Assembly (NCBI GenBank): GCA_000433535.1
Contig: FR892666.1
Coordinates: forward strand, 29,272-93,271
Origin: Dorea sp. CAG:317
Lineage (GTDB): Bacteria > Bacillota > Clostridia > Lachnospirales > Lachnospiraceae
Direction: 5' to 3'
DNA: 64,000 nucleotides
This document shows positions 43,628-52,815 of this stretch, one piece after another. Made by a program: the position numbers and the translations under genes. Under the pieces are notes generated by a model that was given only the letters and a program-made list of their open reading frames with translations, ran no database searches and had not been told where the DNA came from. Numbering within the stretch: position 1 is the first letter of the stretch; the number at the start of each line of letters is the position of its first letter.

Positions 43628-44689
43628 TTAGTCATTCACATGTGCCCAGTCAAGAATTACTTTTCCAGATTCTCCGGAAATCATTGCTTCAAATCCCTTT
43701 TCGTAATCCTTAATGTCAAAATGATGAGTGATAATCGGAGAAATATCCAGTCCTGCCTGAAGCATTGTAGACATCTTATACCATGTATCCCACACCTTTC
43801 TTCCATAAATGCCGCGGAGATTTAATCCATTAAAGATCACTGTTTCAAGATCTACTTTTGCATCTGTTCTCTGAAGTCCAAGAAGTGCAATATTTCCACC
43901 ATGCTTCATGTTATGGATCATATCATGAAGACCTGCCTGTGAACCTGACATTTCAAGACCTACATCAAAGCCTTCTGTCATTCCGATTTCTTTCATTACG
44001 TCCTTCAGATTCTCTTTTCCCAGATTTACCGCTCTCGTTGCACCAAGTTTCATAGCAAGATCCAGACGATACTGGTTAAAATCTGTAATTACAACATGTC
44101 TTGCTCCTGAGAATTTCGCAATTGCTGCCGCCATGATTCCAATCGGTCCTGCACCGGCTACCAGCACATCCTCACCAAGCATATCGTAAGAAAGCGCTGT
44201 ATGTGTAGCATTTCCAAATGGATCAAAAATCGCATACATCTCTTCCGGAATGTTCGGATTACATGGCCATACGTTTGAAGATGGGATTACAAGATACTCT
44301 GCAAACGCACCATTTCTATTAACACCAACACCTTTCGCATCTTTACAATTTTCCTTGTGTCCTTCCAGACAGTTTCTACATTTTCCACAAGTAATATGAC
44401 CTTCACCAGATACAAGATCGCCAATCTTAAAGCCTTTTACACCGGGTCCAACCTCTACAATTTCACCAACATACTCATGTCCTGCCGTAAGTCCGATCGG
44501 GATTGTGTGCTGCGCCCAATCATTCCACTGGTAAATGTGTACATCTGTTCCGCAGATGGCTGTCTTGTGAATCTTGATCTTGACATCATTCGACCCCACT
44601 TCTGGAATCGGAATCCTCTTCATCCACAAACCTTCCTCAGGTTTTTCTTTTACAAGTGCCCACATCAATCCATCGTTTCTTTCACTCAC
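43628..44689 (-). CDS. tdh: L-threonine 3-dehydrogenase
   Basis: The 353-residue zinc-dependent enzyme oxidises threonine to 2-amino-3-oxobutanoate with NAD+. It has the catalytic zinc Cys (AICGTDVH), GHEYVGEI, four structural zinc cysteines (CGKCRNCLEGHKENC) and a Rossmann motif VAGAGPIGIMA. Start is GTG 44689, nine bases behind GGGAGG. It is followed by kbl and stands divergent from a serine/threonine importer, so the three form a threonine-use cluster. Confidence 0.94.
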   Translation of the reverse strand: MSERNDGLMWALVKEKPEEGLWMKRIPIPEVGSNDVKIKIHKTAICGTDVHIYQWNDWAQHTIPIGLTAGHEYVGEIVEVGPGVKGFKIGDLVSGEGHITCGKCRNCLEGHKENCKDAKGVGVNRNGAFAEYLVIPSSNVWPCNPNIPEEMYAIFDPFGNATHTALSYDMLGEDVLVAGAGPIGIMAAAIAKFSGARHVVITDFNQYRLDLAMKLGATRAVNLGKENLKDVMKEIGMTEGFDVGLEMSGSQAGLHDMIHNMKHGGNIALLGLQRTDAKVDLETVIFNGLNLRGIYGRKVWDTWYKMSTMLQAGLDISPIITHHFDIKDYEKGFEAMISGESGKVILDWAHVND

Positions 44690-44744
44690 TTTATTAGACC
44701 TCCCGTTTCTATCGTCTCCCCGGACGATTTATTTTATCAATATA

Positions 44745-44773
44745 ATTATAACACTCATTTATAGCATGTACAA
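44745..44773 (-). promoter_or_regulatory. promoter of tdh-kbl
   Basis: TTGTAC and TATAAT are separated by 17 bases on the minus strand. A small ATCGTC/GACGAT hairpin sits in the leader just before the ribosome site. Confidence 0.75.
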
Positions 44774-44856
44774 CTTTTTTTTATTATGTTTTTGTCAGTT
44801 TTGACATTTTTTTCACATTCCAAAATCATTTTTATAGCACTTTTTACATATTTTTA

Positions 44857-44885
44857 TAGACAAATTTATCATTTTTATTTATAAT
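44857..44885 (+). promoter_or_regulatory. promoter of the sstT-like gene
   Basis: TAGACA and TATAAT are separated by 17 bases. It is followed by a leader of about 150 bases before the preferred ATG at 45042. The region between this and the tdh promoter is AT-rich, without other signals. Confidence 0.7.
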
Positions 44886-44891
44886 TAGGTT

Positions 44892-45041
44892 GTTACTTGT
44901 TGATACGTTTGTGCGGAAAGTGTTCGGATAGTTCCTCTTCCGGCTCTTAAACGTATCATCTGCATTATCACAATCGGGGGACAAATCTATAGAGAAAGAG
45001 AGGTAGTGGATATATTTCGACAATATATCTGCAAAATCAAC
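44892..45041 (+). promoter_or_regulatory. folded leader of the sstT-like gene
   Basis: GATACGTTT (44902-44910) pairs perfectly with AAACGTATC (44949-44957), enclosing an inner CGGAA/TTCCG stem. No known riboswitch class is recognised and there is no T-box sequence. The tail has GGGGGAC and an AGAGAGG ribosome-like site close to a GTG at 45006. Confidence 0.45.
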
Positions 45042-46289
45042 ATGAAAAAAGTTTTTGAAAAATGGAACAGTATCAGTCTAGTTCTTAGAATTTTATGCGG
45101 ACTGATCATTGGTATCATCCTGGGACTTGCCATTCCTAAGGCAACTGTGATCATCATTTTTGGTGATTTGTTTGTTGGCGCCTTAAAGGCAATTGCCCCA
45201 CTTCTGGTATTCTTCCTTGTTATGAGCGCACTTGCTCACATGGGCGAAGGTCAGAAGACAAACATGGGCTTCATTGTTATGCTGTATATGCTTGGCAATC
45301 TGTTCTCAGCACTTGTATCCGTTGTCGCATGTAAACTGTTCCCAGTCACCCTTACACTCGCAGAAGCAGCCGGAGGCGATATGGCTCCTCCTAGCGGTGT
45401 CGGTGAGGTCTTAAAGAATCTGCTCTTAAATGTTGTATCCAATCCAGTAGGTTCTATCGTAAACGCTAACTATATCGGTATTCTTGCATGGGCTTGTATT
45501 TTCGGTATCGCATTAAAAGGCGCTTCCGCATCAACAAAGAAAATGCTAGATGATTTCTCTGACGCAATCTCTACCGGAGTTAAATGGGTCATCAGTTTTG
45601 CTCCATTTGGTATCATGGGTCTGATCTTCAATGTTATTTCCACCTCCGGATTAGAGGCATTGTTATCCTATGGAAGACTGATTCTTGTATTAGTAGGAAG
45701 TATGGCATTTGTAGCATTGATCATGAACCCGATTATTGTGTTCCTCTGCATCAGAAAAAACCCATACCCGCTCGTATTCAAATGTCTGGCAAAGAGTTTC
45801 ATCACTGCATTCTTTACACGTAGTTCCGCTGCTAACATCCCTGTTAATATGGAACTTTGTGAAGAACTCGGTTTAGACGAAGAACAGTATTCTATCTCCA
45901 TTCCACTCGGTGCAACGATCAACATGGCCGGAGCTGCCATTACAATCTCTGTTATGGCATTATCCGCAGCTTATACTGTTGGAATCGATGTAGACTTTGG
46001 AACAGCGCTTGTACTTTGTGTACTTGCAGCACTCAGTGCAGCCGGTGCTTCCGGTGTTGCCGGTGGTTCACTCCTTCTCATTCCAATGGCTTGTGGATTA
46101 TTCGGAATTCCATCTGAAATTGCAATGCAGGTTGTAGGTGTAGGTTTCATTATCGGCGTAATTCAGGATTCCTGCGAAACAGGTCTCAATTCTTCTACAG
46201 ACGTTCTCTTTACAGCAGCTGCTGAATTAAGAGACAGAAGATTACACCCGGAATATTACGCAAATAAAAAAGAAGCTAAAGCTGAATAA
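45042..46289 (+). CDS. sstT: SstT-type serine/threonine:Na+ symporter
   Basis: The 415-residue membrane protein belongs to the dicarboxylate/amino acid:cation symporter family and matches SstT in length. Seen are LGLAIP, the first hairpin with SSAANIPVN, the NMAGAAIT segment and the second-hairpin AALSAAGASGVAGGSLLL. It should import serine and threonine with sodium. ATG 45042 gives the typical MKKVFEKWNSISL start, but its site is weak; GTG 45006 is an alternative. It stands divergent from tdh-kbl. Confidence 0.9.
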   Translation: MKKVFEKWNSISLVLRILCGLIIGIILGLAIPKATVIIIFGDLFVGALKAIAPLLVFFLVMSALAHMGEGQKTNMGFIVMLYMLGNLFSALVSVVACKLFPVTLTLAEAAGGDMAPPSGVGEVLKNLLLNVVSNPVGSIVNANYIGILAWACIFGIALKGASASTKKMLDDFSDAISTGVKWVISFAPFGIMGLIFNVISTSGLEALLSYGRLILVLVGSMAFVALIMNPIIVFLCIRKNPYPLVFKCLAKSFITAFFTRSSAANIPVNMELCEELGLDEEQYSISIPLGATINMAGAAITISVMALSAAYTVGIDVDFGTALVLCVLAALSAAGASGVAGGSLLLIPMACGLFGIPSEIAMQVVGVGFIIGVIQDSCETGLNSSTDVLFTAAAELRDRRLHPEYYANKKEAKAE

Positions 46290-46305
46290 GCTGAATATCA
46301 ATATA

Positions 46306-46348
46306 CATAAAACAGGCATCCGATTCATATCAGATGCCTGTTTTTTTC
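46306..46348 (+). terminator. terminator of the sstT-like gene
   Basis: AAACAGGCATC pairs with GATGCCTGTTT, followed by a T run. Confidence 0.9.
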
Positions 46349-46350
46349 AA

Positions 46351-46435
46351 TTTGGGACACCCCTCTTTTCAATTTAGGGCAGGGGGAAATGCAATTTGGG
46401 ACGTAGCCTTTTGCAAAAAGGCTACGTCCCAAATT
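46351..46435. repeat. solo REP-like element, copy 3, with arm
   Basis: It holds the same two parts as the RAYT element end: an arm (GGGACACCCC ... AGGGGGAAAT) and a 20-pair hairpin at 46393-46435. In the stem, the pair change GCAT to GCCT is balanced by ATGC to AGGC on the other side. It lies 15 bases behind the glyQS stop codon and holds no transposase. Confidence 0.85.
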
Positions 46436-46450
46436 AACGTCCCAGATTAA

Positions 46451-47842
46451 TTACCACTCAAACTTTTTAGCAAAGTAAGTATCAAGTTCATCAATTTTAA
46501 CTCTTTCTTGTTCCATTGTATCACGGTCACGGATTGTTACTGCCTGGTCTTCTTCTGATTCGAAGTCGTATGTCACACAGAATGGTGTTCCGATCTCATC
46601 CTGACGGCGGTAACGTTTACCGATGTTTCCTCTCTCGTCGAATTCACAATTGTATTTCTTGCTTAATTGTGCATATACTTTTTCTGCACCTTCACTCAGT
46701 TTTTTGGAGAGTGGAAGAATACCGATCTTAATCGGTGCAAGTGCAGGATGGAAACGAAGTACCGTTCTTACATCTCCGCCTTCCAGTTCTTCTTCATCAT
46801 AAGCACTGCAAAGGAATGCGAGCACCATACGGTCTGCGCCAAGTGATGGCTCAATAACGTAAGGGATATATTTAATCTTCTTCTCGTCATCAAAATAAGT
46901 CATATCCTGCTTAGATACGTTCTGATGCTGCGTCAGGTCAAAGTCTGTTCTGTCTGCAATTCCCCACAGTTCTCCCCAACCAAACGGGAATAAGAATTCG
47001 ATATCTGTTGTCGCCTTACTGTAGTGGCTTAATTCTTCCGGTGAGTGATCGCGGTAACGCATCTCTTCCTCTTTAATTCCAAGAGTCTCTAACCAGCCAA
47101 GGCAGAACTTCTTCCAATATGCATGCCATTCAAGATCTGTATCCGGCTCACAGAAGAATTCCATTTCCATCTGTTCAAATTCTCTTGTACGGAACGTAAA
47201 GTTACCCGGCGTGATCTCATTTCTGAAAGATTTACCGATCTGGCAAATACCAAACGGAAGTTTCTTTCTTGATGTACGCTGTACATTTTTGAAGTTTACG
47301 AAAATTCCCTGTGCTGTTTCAGGACGAAGGTATACAACATTTTTAGCATCTTCTGTAACACCCTGAAATGTTTTAAACATTAAGTTAAATTCACGAATCT
47401 CTGTGAAATTATGCTTTCCACATGTCGGACATGGAATGTTATGCTCTGCGATATATGCTTCCATCTGTTCGTGACTCCACCCATCAATGCTGTCACCGAT
47501 ATCCAGACCATTTTCATGAGCAAAGTCTTCAATCATCTTATCTGCGCGAAAACGTTCGTGACACTCTTTACAGTCCATCAACGGATCACTGAATCCGCCA
47601 ATGTGTCCGCTGGCTACCCATGTCTGTGGGTTCATCAGGATTGCACAGTCAACACCTACATTATACGGAGACTCCTGTACAAACTTCTGCCACCATGCTT
47701 TCTTAACATTATTCTTAAGTTCTACTCCCAAGTTACCATAATCCCATGTATTTGCAAGCCCACCGTAAATCTCAGATCCCGGATATACAAATCCTCTTGA
47801 TTTTGCCAACGCTACGATCTTATCCATAGTTTTTTCTACCAT
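46451..47842 (-). CDS. glyQS: glycyl-tRNA synthetase (dimeric type)
   Basis: The 463-residue class II synthetase charges tRNA(Gly). Motif 1 region, motif 2 (FRNEITPGNFTFRTREFEQ) and motif 3 (GADRMVLAFL) are visible, as is the C-terminal anticodon domain with GNIGKRYRRQDEIG. The zinc-like CKECH and CPTCG insert is present. ATG 47842 is chosen with AGGAGAAGAGG upstream; the longer frame begins at 47857. A REP-like hairpin follows the stop. Confidence 0.97.
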   Translation of the reverse strand: MVEKTMDKIVALAKSRGFVYPGSEIYGGLANTWDYGNLGVELKNNVKKAWWQKFVQESPYNVGVDCAILMNPQTWVASGHIGGFSDPLMDCKECHERFRADKMIEDFAHENGLDIGDSIDGWSHEQMEAYIAEHNIPCPTCGKHNFTEIREFNLMFKTFQGVTEDAKNVVYLRPETAQGIFVNFKNVQRTSRKKLPFGICQIGKSFRNEITPGNFTFRTREFEQMEMEFFCEPDTDLEWHAYWKKFCLGWLETLGIKEEEMRYRDHSPEELSHYSKATTDIEFLFPFGWGELWGIADRTDFDLTQHQNVSKQDMTYFDDEKKIKYIPYVIEPSLGADRMVLAFLCSAYDEEELEGGDVRTVLRFHPALAPIKIGILPLSKKLSEGAEKVYAQLSKKYNCEFDERGNIGKRYRRQDEIGTPFCVTYDFESEEDQAVTIRDRDTMEQERVKIDELDTYFAKKFEW

Positions 47843-47926
47843 ACCTCTTCTCCTCACCTTCTATAAATATTTCCTATAATATAATAATAAATAATTATAC
47901 CTTATAAATACACTTATTTTCAAGAC

Positions 47927-48670
47927 TTATTGTGTAATTGTTTCCAGTATTTCCAAAGATTTAAACTGTTTTCCCAAATATTCTTTGAGATAAGCTGTCA
48001 CAATCTCGCTTAATTGCTGAAGCACCTCTTCTTTTACGAGGAAATTATAAAGCTTCTCTACCGGAGAAGATACAATATACTGCAATGTATACAGCGTGGA
48101 TGGATGCAAGGGAGTTCCGTCCGTTATATGATTCATACATTTTCCGCAGACGAGCCCGCCCTTCCTTACACTGAATACAGCACTTTTTTCTCTTTCCCCG
48201 CAACAGATACATTCGAAAACCTGAGGACCTTCACCGTTGATACAGAGCATTTTTAATTCATATATGTATCGGATCAGCCGATCCGGAAGTCTGGGATTGG
48301 TCAGTGCCCTGAGTGTCTGATAAAGAAGTTTCAACATCATCGTTTCATCATTTGCCTCTCTGGCATAGTAATTTGCAAGATCCAGAAAATAAAAGCCATA
48401 ATAAGCTCCTTCAATATCTGTACGCAATTCTTCGAAATAATTTGAAATAGAGGCCGACACCAATGTATACGATGTCCGCCCCTCGTAAACGGTAAATGTT
48501 CCGAAGGAAAAAGGATTGGTTGCTCCGACCAGAGCACTGTTTGGGCGTCTTGCCCCTCTTGCAAAAGCCGCAATCTTTCCACGTTCCTTACTTAAGATTA
48601 CCACTCGTCTGTCATTTTCACCAATAGCGGTCTGTGAAAGCACCATCCCGGTTACTACGATCTGATTCAC
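47927..48670 (-). CDS. recO: DNA repair protein RecO
   Basis: The 247-residue protein loads RecA with RecF and RecR. An OB fold forms the N-terminal third (VTGMVLSQTAIGENDRRVVILS), and a zinc-type CICCG ... CGKC follows at about 145-180. It starts at GTG 48670, six bases behind GAGAGG, inside the small upstream gene (53-base overlap in another frame). It precedes glyQS and follows era, the usual Firmicutes order. Confidence 0.93.
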   Translation of the reverse strand: MNQIVVTGMVLSQTAIGENDRRVVILSKERGKIAAFARGARRPNSALVGATNPFSFGTFTVYEGRTSYTLVSASISNYFEELRTDIEGAYYGFYFLDLANYYAREANDETMMLKLLYQTLRALTNPRLPDRLIRYIYELKMLCINGEGPQVFECICCGEREKSAVFSVRKGGLVCGKCMNHITDGTPLHPSTLYTLQYIVSSPVEKLYNFLVKEEVLQQLSEIVTAYLKEYLGKQFKSLEILETITQ

Positions 48671-48788
48671 AAGTTTCCTCTCTTTCGCGTTTTTCCATAA
48701 TTTCTGCACAGATTTCAATTCCTTTATAATAAAGGTAATCTTCAATCTTTCCTGTCTCCAAAAAACGATTCCAATAGATTTCTTCCAT
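48618..48788 (-). CDS. YqzL-like small protein, 56 residues
   Basis: This small frame starts at ATG 48788 behind the clear site GAGGTGATGAC. The product begins MEEIYWNRFLETGKIEDYLY, with the W..F..TG.I..YL pattern of the YqzL family, which lies between era and recO in Bacilli and Clostridia. It overlaps the start of recO by 53 bases in a different frame, so it may couple translation to recO. The function is unknown. Confidence 0.75.
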   Translation of the reverse strand: MEEIYWNRFLETGKIEDYLYYKGIEICAEIMEKREREETCESDRSNRDGAFTDRYW

Positions 48789-48841
48789 GTCATCACCTCA
48801 TCCTATGTTCTGTTCTTAGGTTCTCCCATGGAAGATGTTTT

Positions 48842-49738
48842 TTATTCCTCTTCTCGATATCCAAAATTTTTCATCAGAAATTCACTGTCCCGCCAATCCT
48901 TCTTCACTTTGACCCAAAGCTTCAGATTTACCTTGCATTCCAGCATTCTCTCTATTTCAAATCTTGCGGTACTGCCAATTTTTTTCAACATATTTCCTTG
49001 TTTTCCAATAATTATCCCCTTGTGGGAATCTCGCTCACAGATTATTGTTGCATCTATATGCATCACTTTATTTCTCATTTTCATCTGATCAATTGCTACT
49101 GCGATTCCGTGTGGAATCTCCTCATTTAAACTGTGCAGTGCCTTTTCACGGATAATTTCCGCTACAATCTGACGTTCCGGCTGATCTGTAACCGTATCTT
49201 CATCATAGAACTGTGGTCCGTACGGAAGATATTTCATAATTACTTTTAACAATTCTTCTGTGTTATTACCATTTCTCGCAGAAACCGGAACAATTTCCGC
49301 AAACTCATACAAATCCTTATAAGCGGAAATAGATGCAAGAACCTCTTCGGGCTTCACACTGTCGATTTTGTTAATAACAAGAATGACCGGCGTCTGCACT
49401 TTTTTAAGCTGGCTTGCAATGTGCTGCTCTCCCGCTCCGATAAATGTTGTCGGCTCAACCAGCCACATGACCACGTCCACCTCATTGAGCGTGCGCTCCG
49501 CGACATTGACCATGTATTCTCCAAGCTTATTTTTAGCCTTATGTATACCCGGAGTATCCACAAATACAACTTGCCCCTCTTCCGTTGTAAGTACCGTCTG
49601 AATACGGTTTCTTGTTGTCTGCGGTTTATTTGATGTAATTGCAATCTTCTGTCCGATCAAATAATTCATCAACGTTGATTTCCCCACGTTCGGACGACCG
49701 ATCAATGTCACAAACCCTGATTTATAATCCTTATTCAT
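48842..49738 (-). CDS. era: GTPase Era
   Basis: The 298-residue GTPase binds 16S rRNA near its 3' end and acts in 30S assembly. G1 GRPNVGKST (about residues 12-20), G3 DTPGIHKAK, G4 NKID and a KH domain with HIDATIICERDSHKGIIIGKQG are visible. ATG 49738 follows AAGGAGG closely. A REP-like hairpin sits just upstream, between this gene and the peptidase gene. Confidence 0.97.
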   Translation of the reverse strand: MNKDYKSGFVTLIGRPNVGKSTLMNYLIGQKIAITSNKPQTTRNRIQTVLTTEEGQVVFVDTPGIHKAKNKLGEYMVNVAERTLNEVDVVMWLVEPTTFIGAGEQHIASQLKKVQTPVILVINKIDSVKPEEVLASISAYKDLYEFAEIVPVSARNGNNTEELLKVIMKYLPYGPQFYDEDTVTDQPERQIVAEIIREKALHSLNEEIPHGIAVAIDQMKMRNKVMHIDATIICERDSHKGIIIGKQGNMLKKIGSTARFEIERMLECKVNLKLWVKVKKDWRDSEFLMKNFGYREEE

Positions 49739-49753
49739 ATGTCCTCCTTGTTC

Positions 49754-49792
49754 ATTTGGGACGTAGCATTTTTGCAAAATGCTACGTCCCCC
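49754..49792. repeat. REP-like palindrome, copy 4
   Basis: GGGACGTAGCATTTT pairs with AAAATGCTACGTCCC around TGC (49758-49790), without the flanking arm. It lies two bases from the peptidase stop codon and 20 bases from the era start. Confidence 0.85.
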
Positions 49793-49793
49793 G

Positions 49794-52718
49794 TTAAAAG
49801 CTTGTCAAAGTTTTAAACAACTCTTTTTCTTCTTCTATTTTATCTTCTCCACCGATGACACACATCTGATCTGCCTGAAGAACGGCTTCTGCCACTTTGT
49901 ATAAAGCGCGGATATCATCCTGTTCTGCATCAAGGATCTGATTTCTCTCTTCGCGTATCATTTCTGCACTCACTTTATTCATGTAGAGGTTCATGGAGCG
50001 CTCTCCTTTGGATGCCGGTGTCATTGGCTGGTCAATACCGCTCATGGTTCCGATAATATATTTTGTCATATCACGCTCACTGACAGTAAAGTTTTTAAGA
50101 TAATCTACAACACCGTCATATACATCCAGTGTCCGTTTCAAATTCGGATCACGGTAAGATACAAAATATCCTTCCCCAATCCGGTTGAAATTGCTCATAC
50201 ATCCGTATGCCCCGCCTTTGACACGGATATTCTGCCACAGATAATCGTAACTCATGATAACTTTGAGAATCTGTAATGCCCCTGTATAAGCTACGCCCAG
50301 GTCAATAAAGTTTCCTGCCTTGGCAACATACTGTACCTTGGATGCTGTTTTAAAGCCTTCGTTCTTTTTCTCGCAGTGGATCACACAGCGTTTATCTTCT
50401 TCTGCCGTTCTGGTATGAAGGCTGTTTTTTAATTTCTCTACCATTTCCTCCAAGCCCTCAAGTCCTTCTCTCGCAGCAGTATAACTGAGCATCATATTAT
50501 CTCCACAGAATAATTTCTTTGAAAGATCAATTAATTTCTCTGATAATTTTTCTTTTTCTTCTTCAAAATGTTCTTCTATATAGGAAACCGTCTCATAAAA
50601 AGCAATTCCATTGGTCATATCCTTCAATTTTGCAGCAGGTGAAGCATACGACTGTGCCCGAAGTACAGCAGTCACATGACCGGAAGACTGGAATTTCATC
50701 AAAAGCCTTGACTTTAACATTGCAAGGATTTCACGAATTCTCTTCCCGTCATTCAGTTTTGACTCCATTAAAATCTCACGCATCATGTCAAATGCAACCG
50801 GAAGTTTTCCGTACAATGCCTTCCCTTTTATTTCAAAGGTTGCCTTAAATGCTTTCTCTCTAATATTCGTTACGTCATTATAAAGCTCCAGAGAAGTACC
50901 GATTCCTCCTGTATTTACATTAATTTCGTTAAATAATGTTCCGTAATCATACCGTTCCGTATCGATAATTCCAAGAACGGACTGCAAGATTCCTACATAC
51001 GGAAGATCCTGTTCCTCTACCAATGACATATCAAATAATACATCTACATAACCGATTCCATTCGTTTCAATCTCATGGAAAATGACCGGGACACCGGCAA
51101 GTGTCATTTCTTCGTTAATGATAGGCTCAATCTCCCTGCTGATATCCTCTCTCTTTAACACCGGAATCTTCTCCAGATTTTCCTCACTCTCCGGTTCAGA
51201 CTGGTAAGCCTCCAGCGCCTGTGTCTTTTGCACGAAAGCTTCTACTTCTTCTGCTGTAAGTGACTCTTTATACTTCTGAAGCTTCTCCTCAAGTTCCGCT
51301 TCCATGCGTGCTGTACGCCCTTTTTCCGGCGTAACAATAACAATTGCTCCATGAGGATTGTCCAAGAGATATTTTTGAATCAGCTCTTCATAGTATCCCG
51401 TTCCAATTTGTTTCTTTAGAAATTCAAATGTATCTAATGCTTCAATGTGGATAAACGGTTTTTCCTCATCATACAGCCAGCTATCCATCATTTGAAGTCC
51501 ATACATCAATCCCTTTGGATAATTTCCAAAGTCAGCCTCCCGATAACGGAATTCATAATAATTAATTCCTGCTTCGATTGCTTTTGTATCAATTCCATTT
51601 TTAACGCTTGCTCTCAAAACATCTTCGATCACTTGGATAAATTCTTCTTTTTGCTCTTCGTTGGCATTCTTAGCAATCACAGAAAAAATCGGCTGGTAAA
51701 TCCCGTTATCGTAAGACCCCATAATATCTTTCCCGATTCCCGCGTCAGTGAGCGCTTTCTTAAGCGGCGCACCCGGAGCCGACAATAACGCATAATCCAA
51801 AATCTGAAAGGCGAGATACAGCTCTTTATCTAAGCTCGTACCGACAACTTTATTATAAGAAAGATACGTATTATCTTCTTCTGATTCTTCACTGGCTATA
51901 GAATATGGGATAACTTTCTCCTGCATTTCCGCAAAAGGTTCCTGGAAACGGATTCTGGAATCTACCGGTTCTCTGTCGTATTTCCCTAAATATTCCTGAT
52001 CCAGCCAATGAAGCTTCTCTTCAATGTCCATATCTCCATACAAATAAATATAGCTGTTGGATGGATGATAATACTTTCTATGAAAATCTAAAAATTGCTC
52101 ATAGGTAAGTTCCGGAATCACCTCCGGATCTCCTCCGGATTCATTTGCATAGGATGTGTCCGGGAAAAGTGTATTTAATATTACCCGATCCAGCACTCCT
52201 TCCGGTGAAGAAAATGCTCCCTTCATCTCATTGTATACGACACCGTTATATTTCAGCTTATCTTCTGCCGAATCGAGTTGATAGCTCCATCCCTCTTGTC
52301 GGAAGATTTCTTCATGCTCATAAATGTTCGGATAAAATACCGCATCCATATATACATGCATCAAATTCTGAAAATCCTGATCATTACAGCTTGCCACCGG
52401 ATACACTGTCTTGTCCGGATAAGTCATGGCATTTAAAAATGTATTCAACGATCCTTTCACCAGTTCCACAAAGGGATCTTTCGCCGGAAAATTTCTGGAA
52501 CCGCAGAGCACAGAATGCTCCATAATATGCGGAACTCCTGTACTATCTGACGGCGGTGTCCGAAATCCGATACTGAACACCTTATTATTGTCATCATTTT
52601 CTATATATACAACTCTTGCTCCGCTTTTTCTATGGCGAAGAAGATAGCCTTTGGCCTTGATTCCTTTCAAGTCCTCTTCTTTTTGCACTTCATAGGCTTG
52701 TAAGTCTTTCATACTCAT
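49794..52718 (-). CDS. M16C-family zinc metallopeptidase (presequence protease-like)
   Basis: The 974-residue protein is of the PreP/Cym1 type, with two halves that form a closed chamber. The inverted zinc motif HxxEH is at residues 64-68 (HIMEH), and a late Glu follows in the ENGIT-like NGVVYNEMKGAF region. The second half lacks the active site but keeps the RxxxY-type end (KGGAYGC, SYRDPN). It degrades peptides up to a moderate length. AAAGGAG stands 13 bases before ATG 52718, somewhat far. Confidence 0.94.
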   Translation of the reverse strand: MSMKDLQAYEVQKEEDLKGIKAKGYLLRHRKSGARVVYIENDDNNKVFSIGFRTPPSDSTGVPHIMEHSVLCGSRNFPAKDPFVELVKGSLNTFLNAMTYPDKTVYPVASCNDQDFQNLMHVYMDAVFYPNIYEHEEIFRQEGWSYQLDSAEDKLKYNGVVYNEMKGAFSSPEGVLDRVILNTLFPDTSYANESGGDPEVIPELTYEQFLDFHRKYYHPSNSYIYLYGDMDIEEKLHWLDQEYLGKYDREPVDSRIRFQEPFAEMQEKVIPYSIASEESEEDNTYLSYNKVVGTSLDKELYLAFQILDYALLSAPGAPLKKALTDAGIGKDIMGSYDNGIYQPIFSVIAKNANEEQKEEFIQVIEDVLRASVKNGIDTKAIEAGINYYEFRYREADFGNYPKGLMYGLQMMDSWLYDEEKPFIHIEALDTFEFLKKQIGTGYYEELIQKYLLDNPHGAIVIVTPEKGRTARMEAELEEKLQKYKESLTAEEVEAFVQKTQALEAYQSEPESEENLEKIPVLKREDISREIEPIINEEMTLAGVPVIFHEIETNGIGYVDVLFDMSLVEEQDLPYVGILQSVLGIIDTERYDYGTLFNEINVNTGGIGTSLELYNDVTNIREKAFKATFEIKGKALYGKLPVAFDMMREILMESKLNDGKRIREILAMLKSRLLMKFQSSGHVTAVLRAQSYASPAAKLKDMTNGIAFYETVSYIEEHFEEEKEKLSEKLIDLSKKLFCGDNMMLSYTAAREGLEGLEEMVEKLKNSLHTRTAEEDKRCVIHCEKKNEGFKTASKVQYVAKAGNFIDLGVAYTGALQILKVIMSYDYLWQNIRVKGGAYGCMSNFNRIGEGYFVSYRDPNLKRTLDVYDGVVDYLKNFTVSERDMTKYIIGTMSGIDQPMTPASKGERSMNLYMNKVSAEMIREERNQILDAEQDDIRALYKVAEAVLQADQMCVIGGEDKIEEEKELFKTLTSF

Positions 52719-52815
52719 AAAGCGATCTGCTCTCCTTTCACGAAACTAAATCTCATCGCTATTATTCTATCCTTTTTCTTCTTTTTTCACAAGAATATCT
52801 TCGGATATTTTCCCG

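Noticed and set aside
44892..45041. T-box assignment for the sstT leader
   Set aside because: The conserved TGGTACCACG sequence is absent, unlike in the leuS leader.
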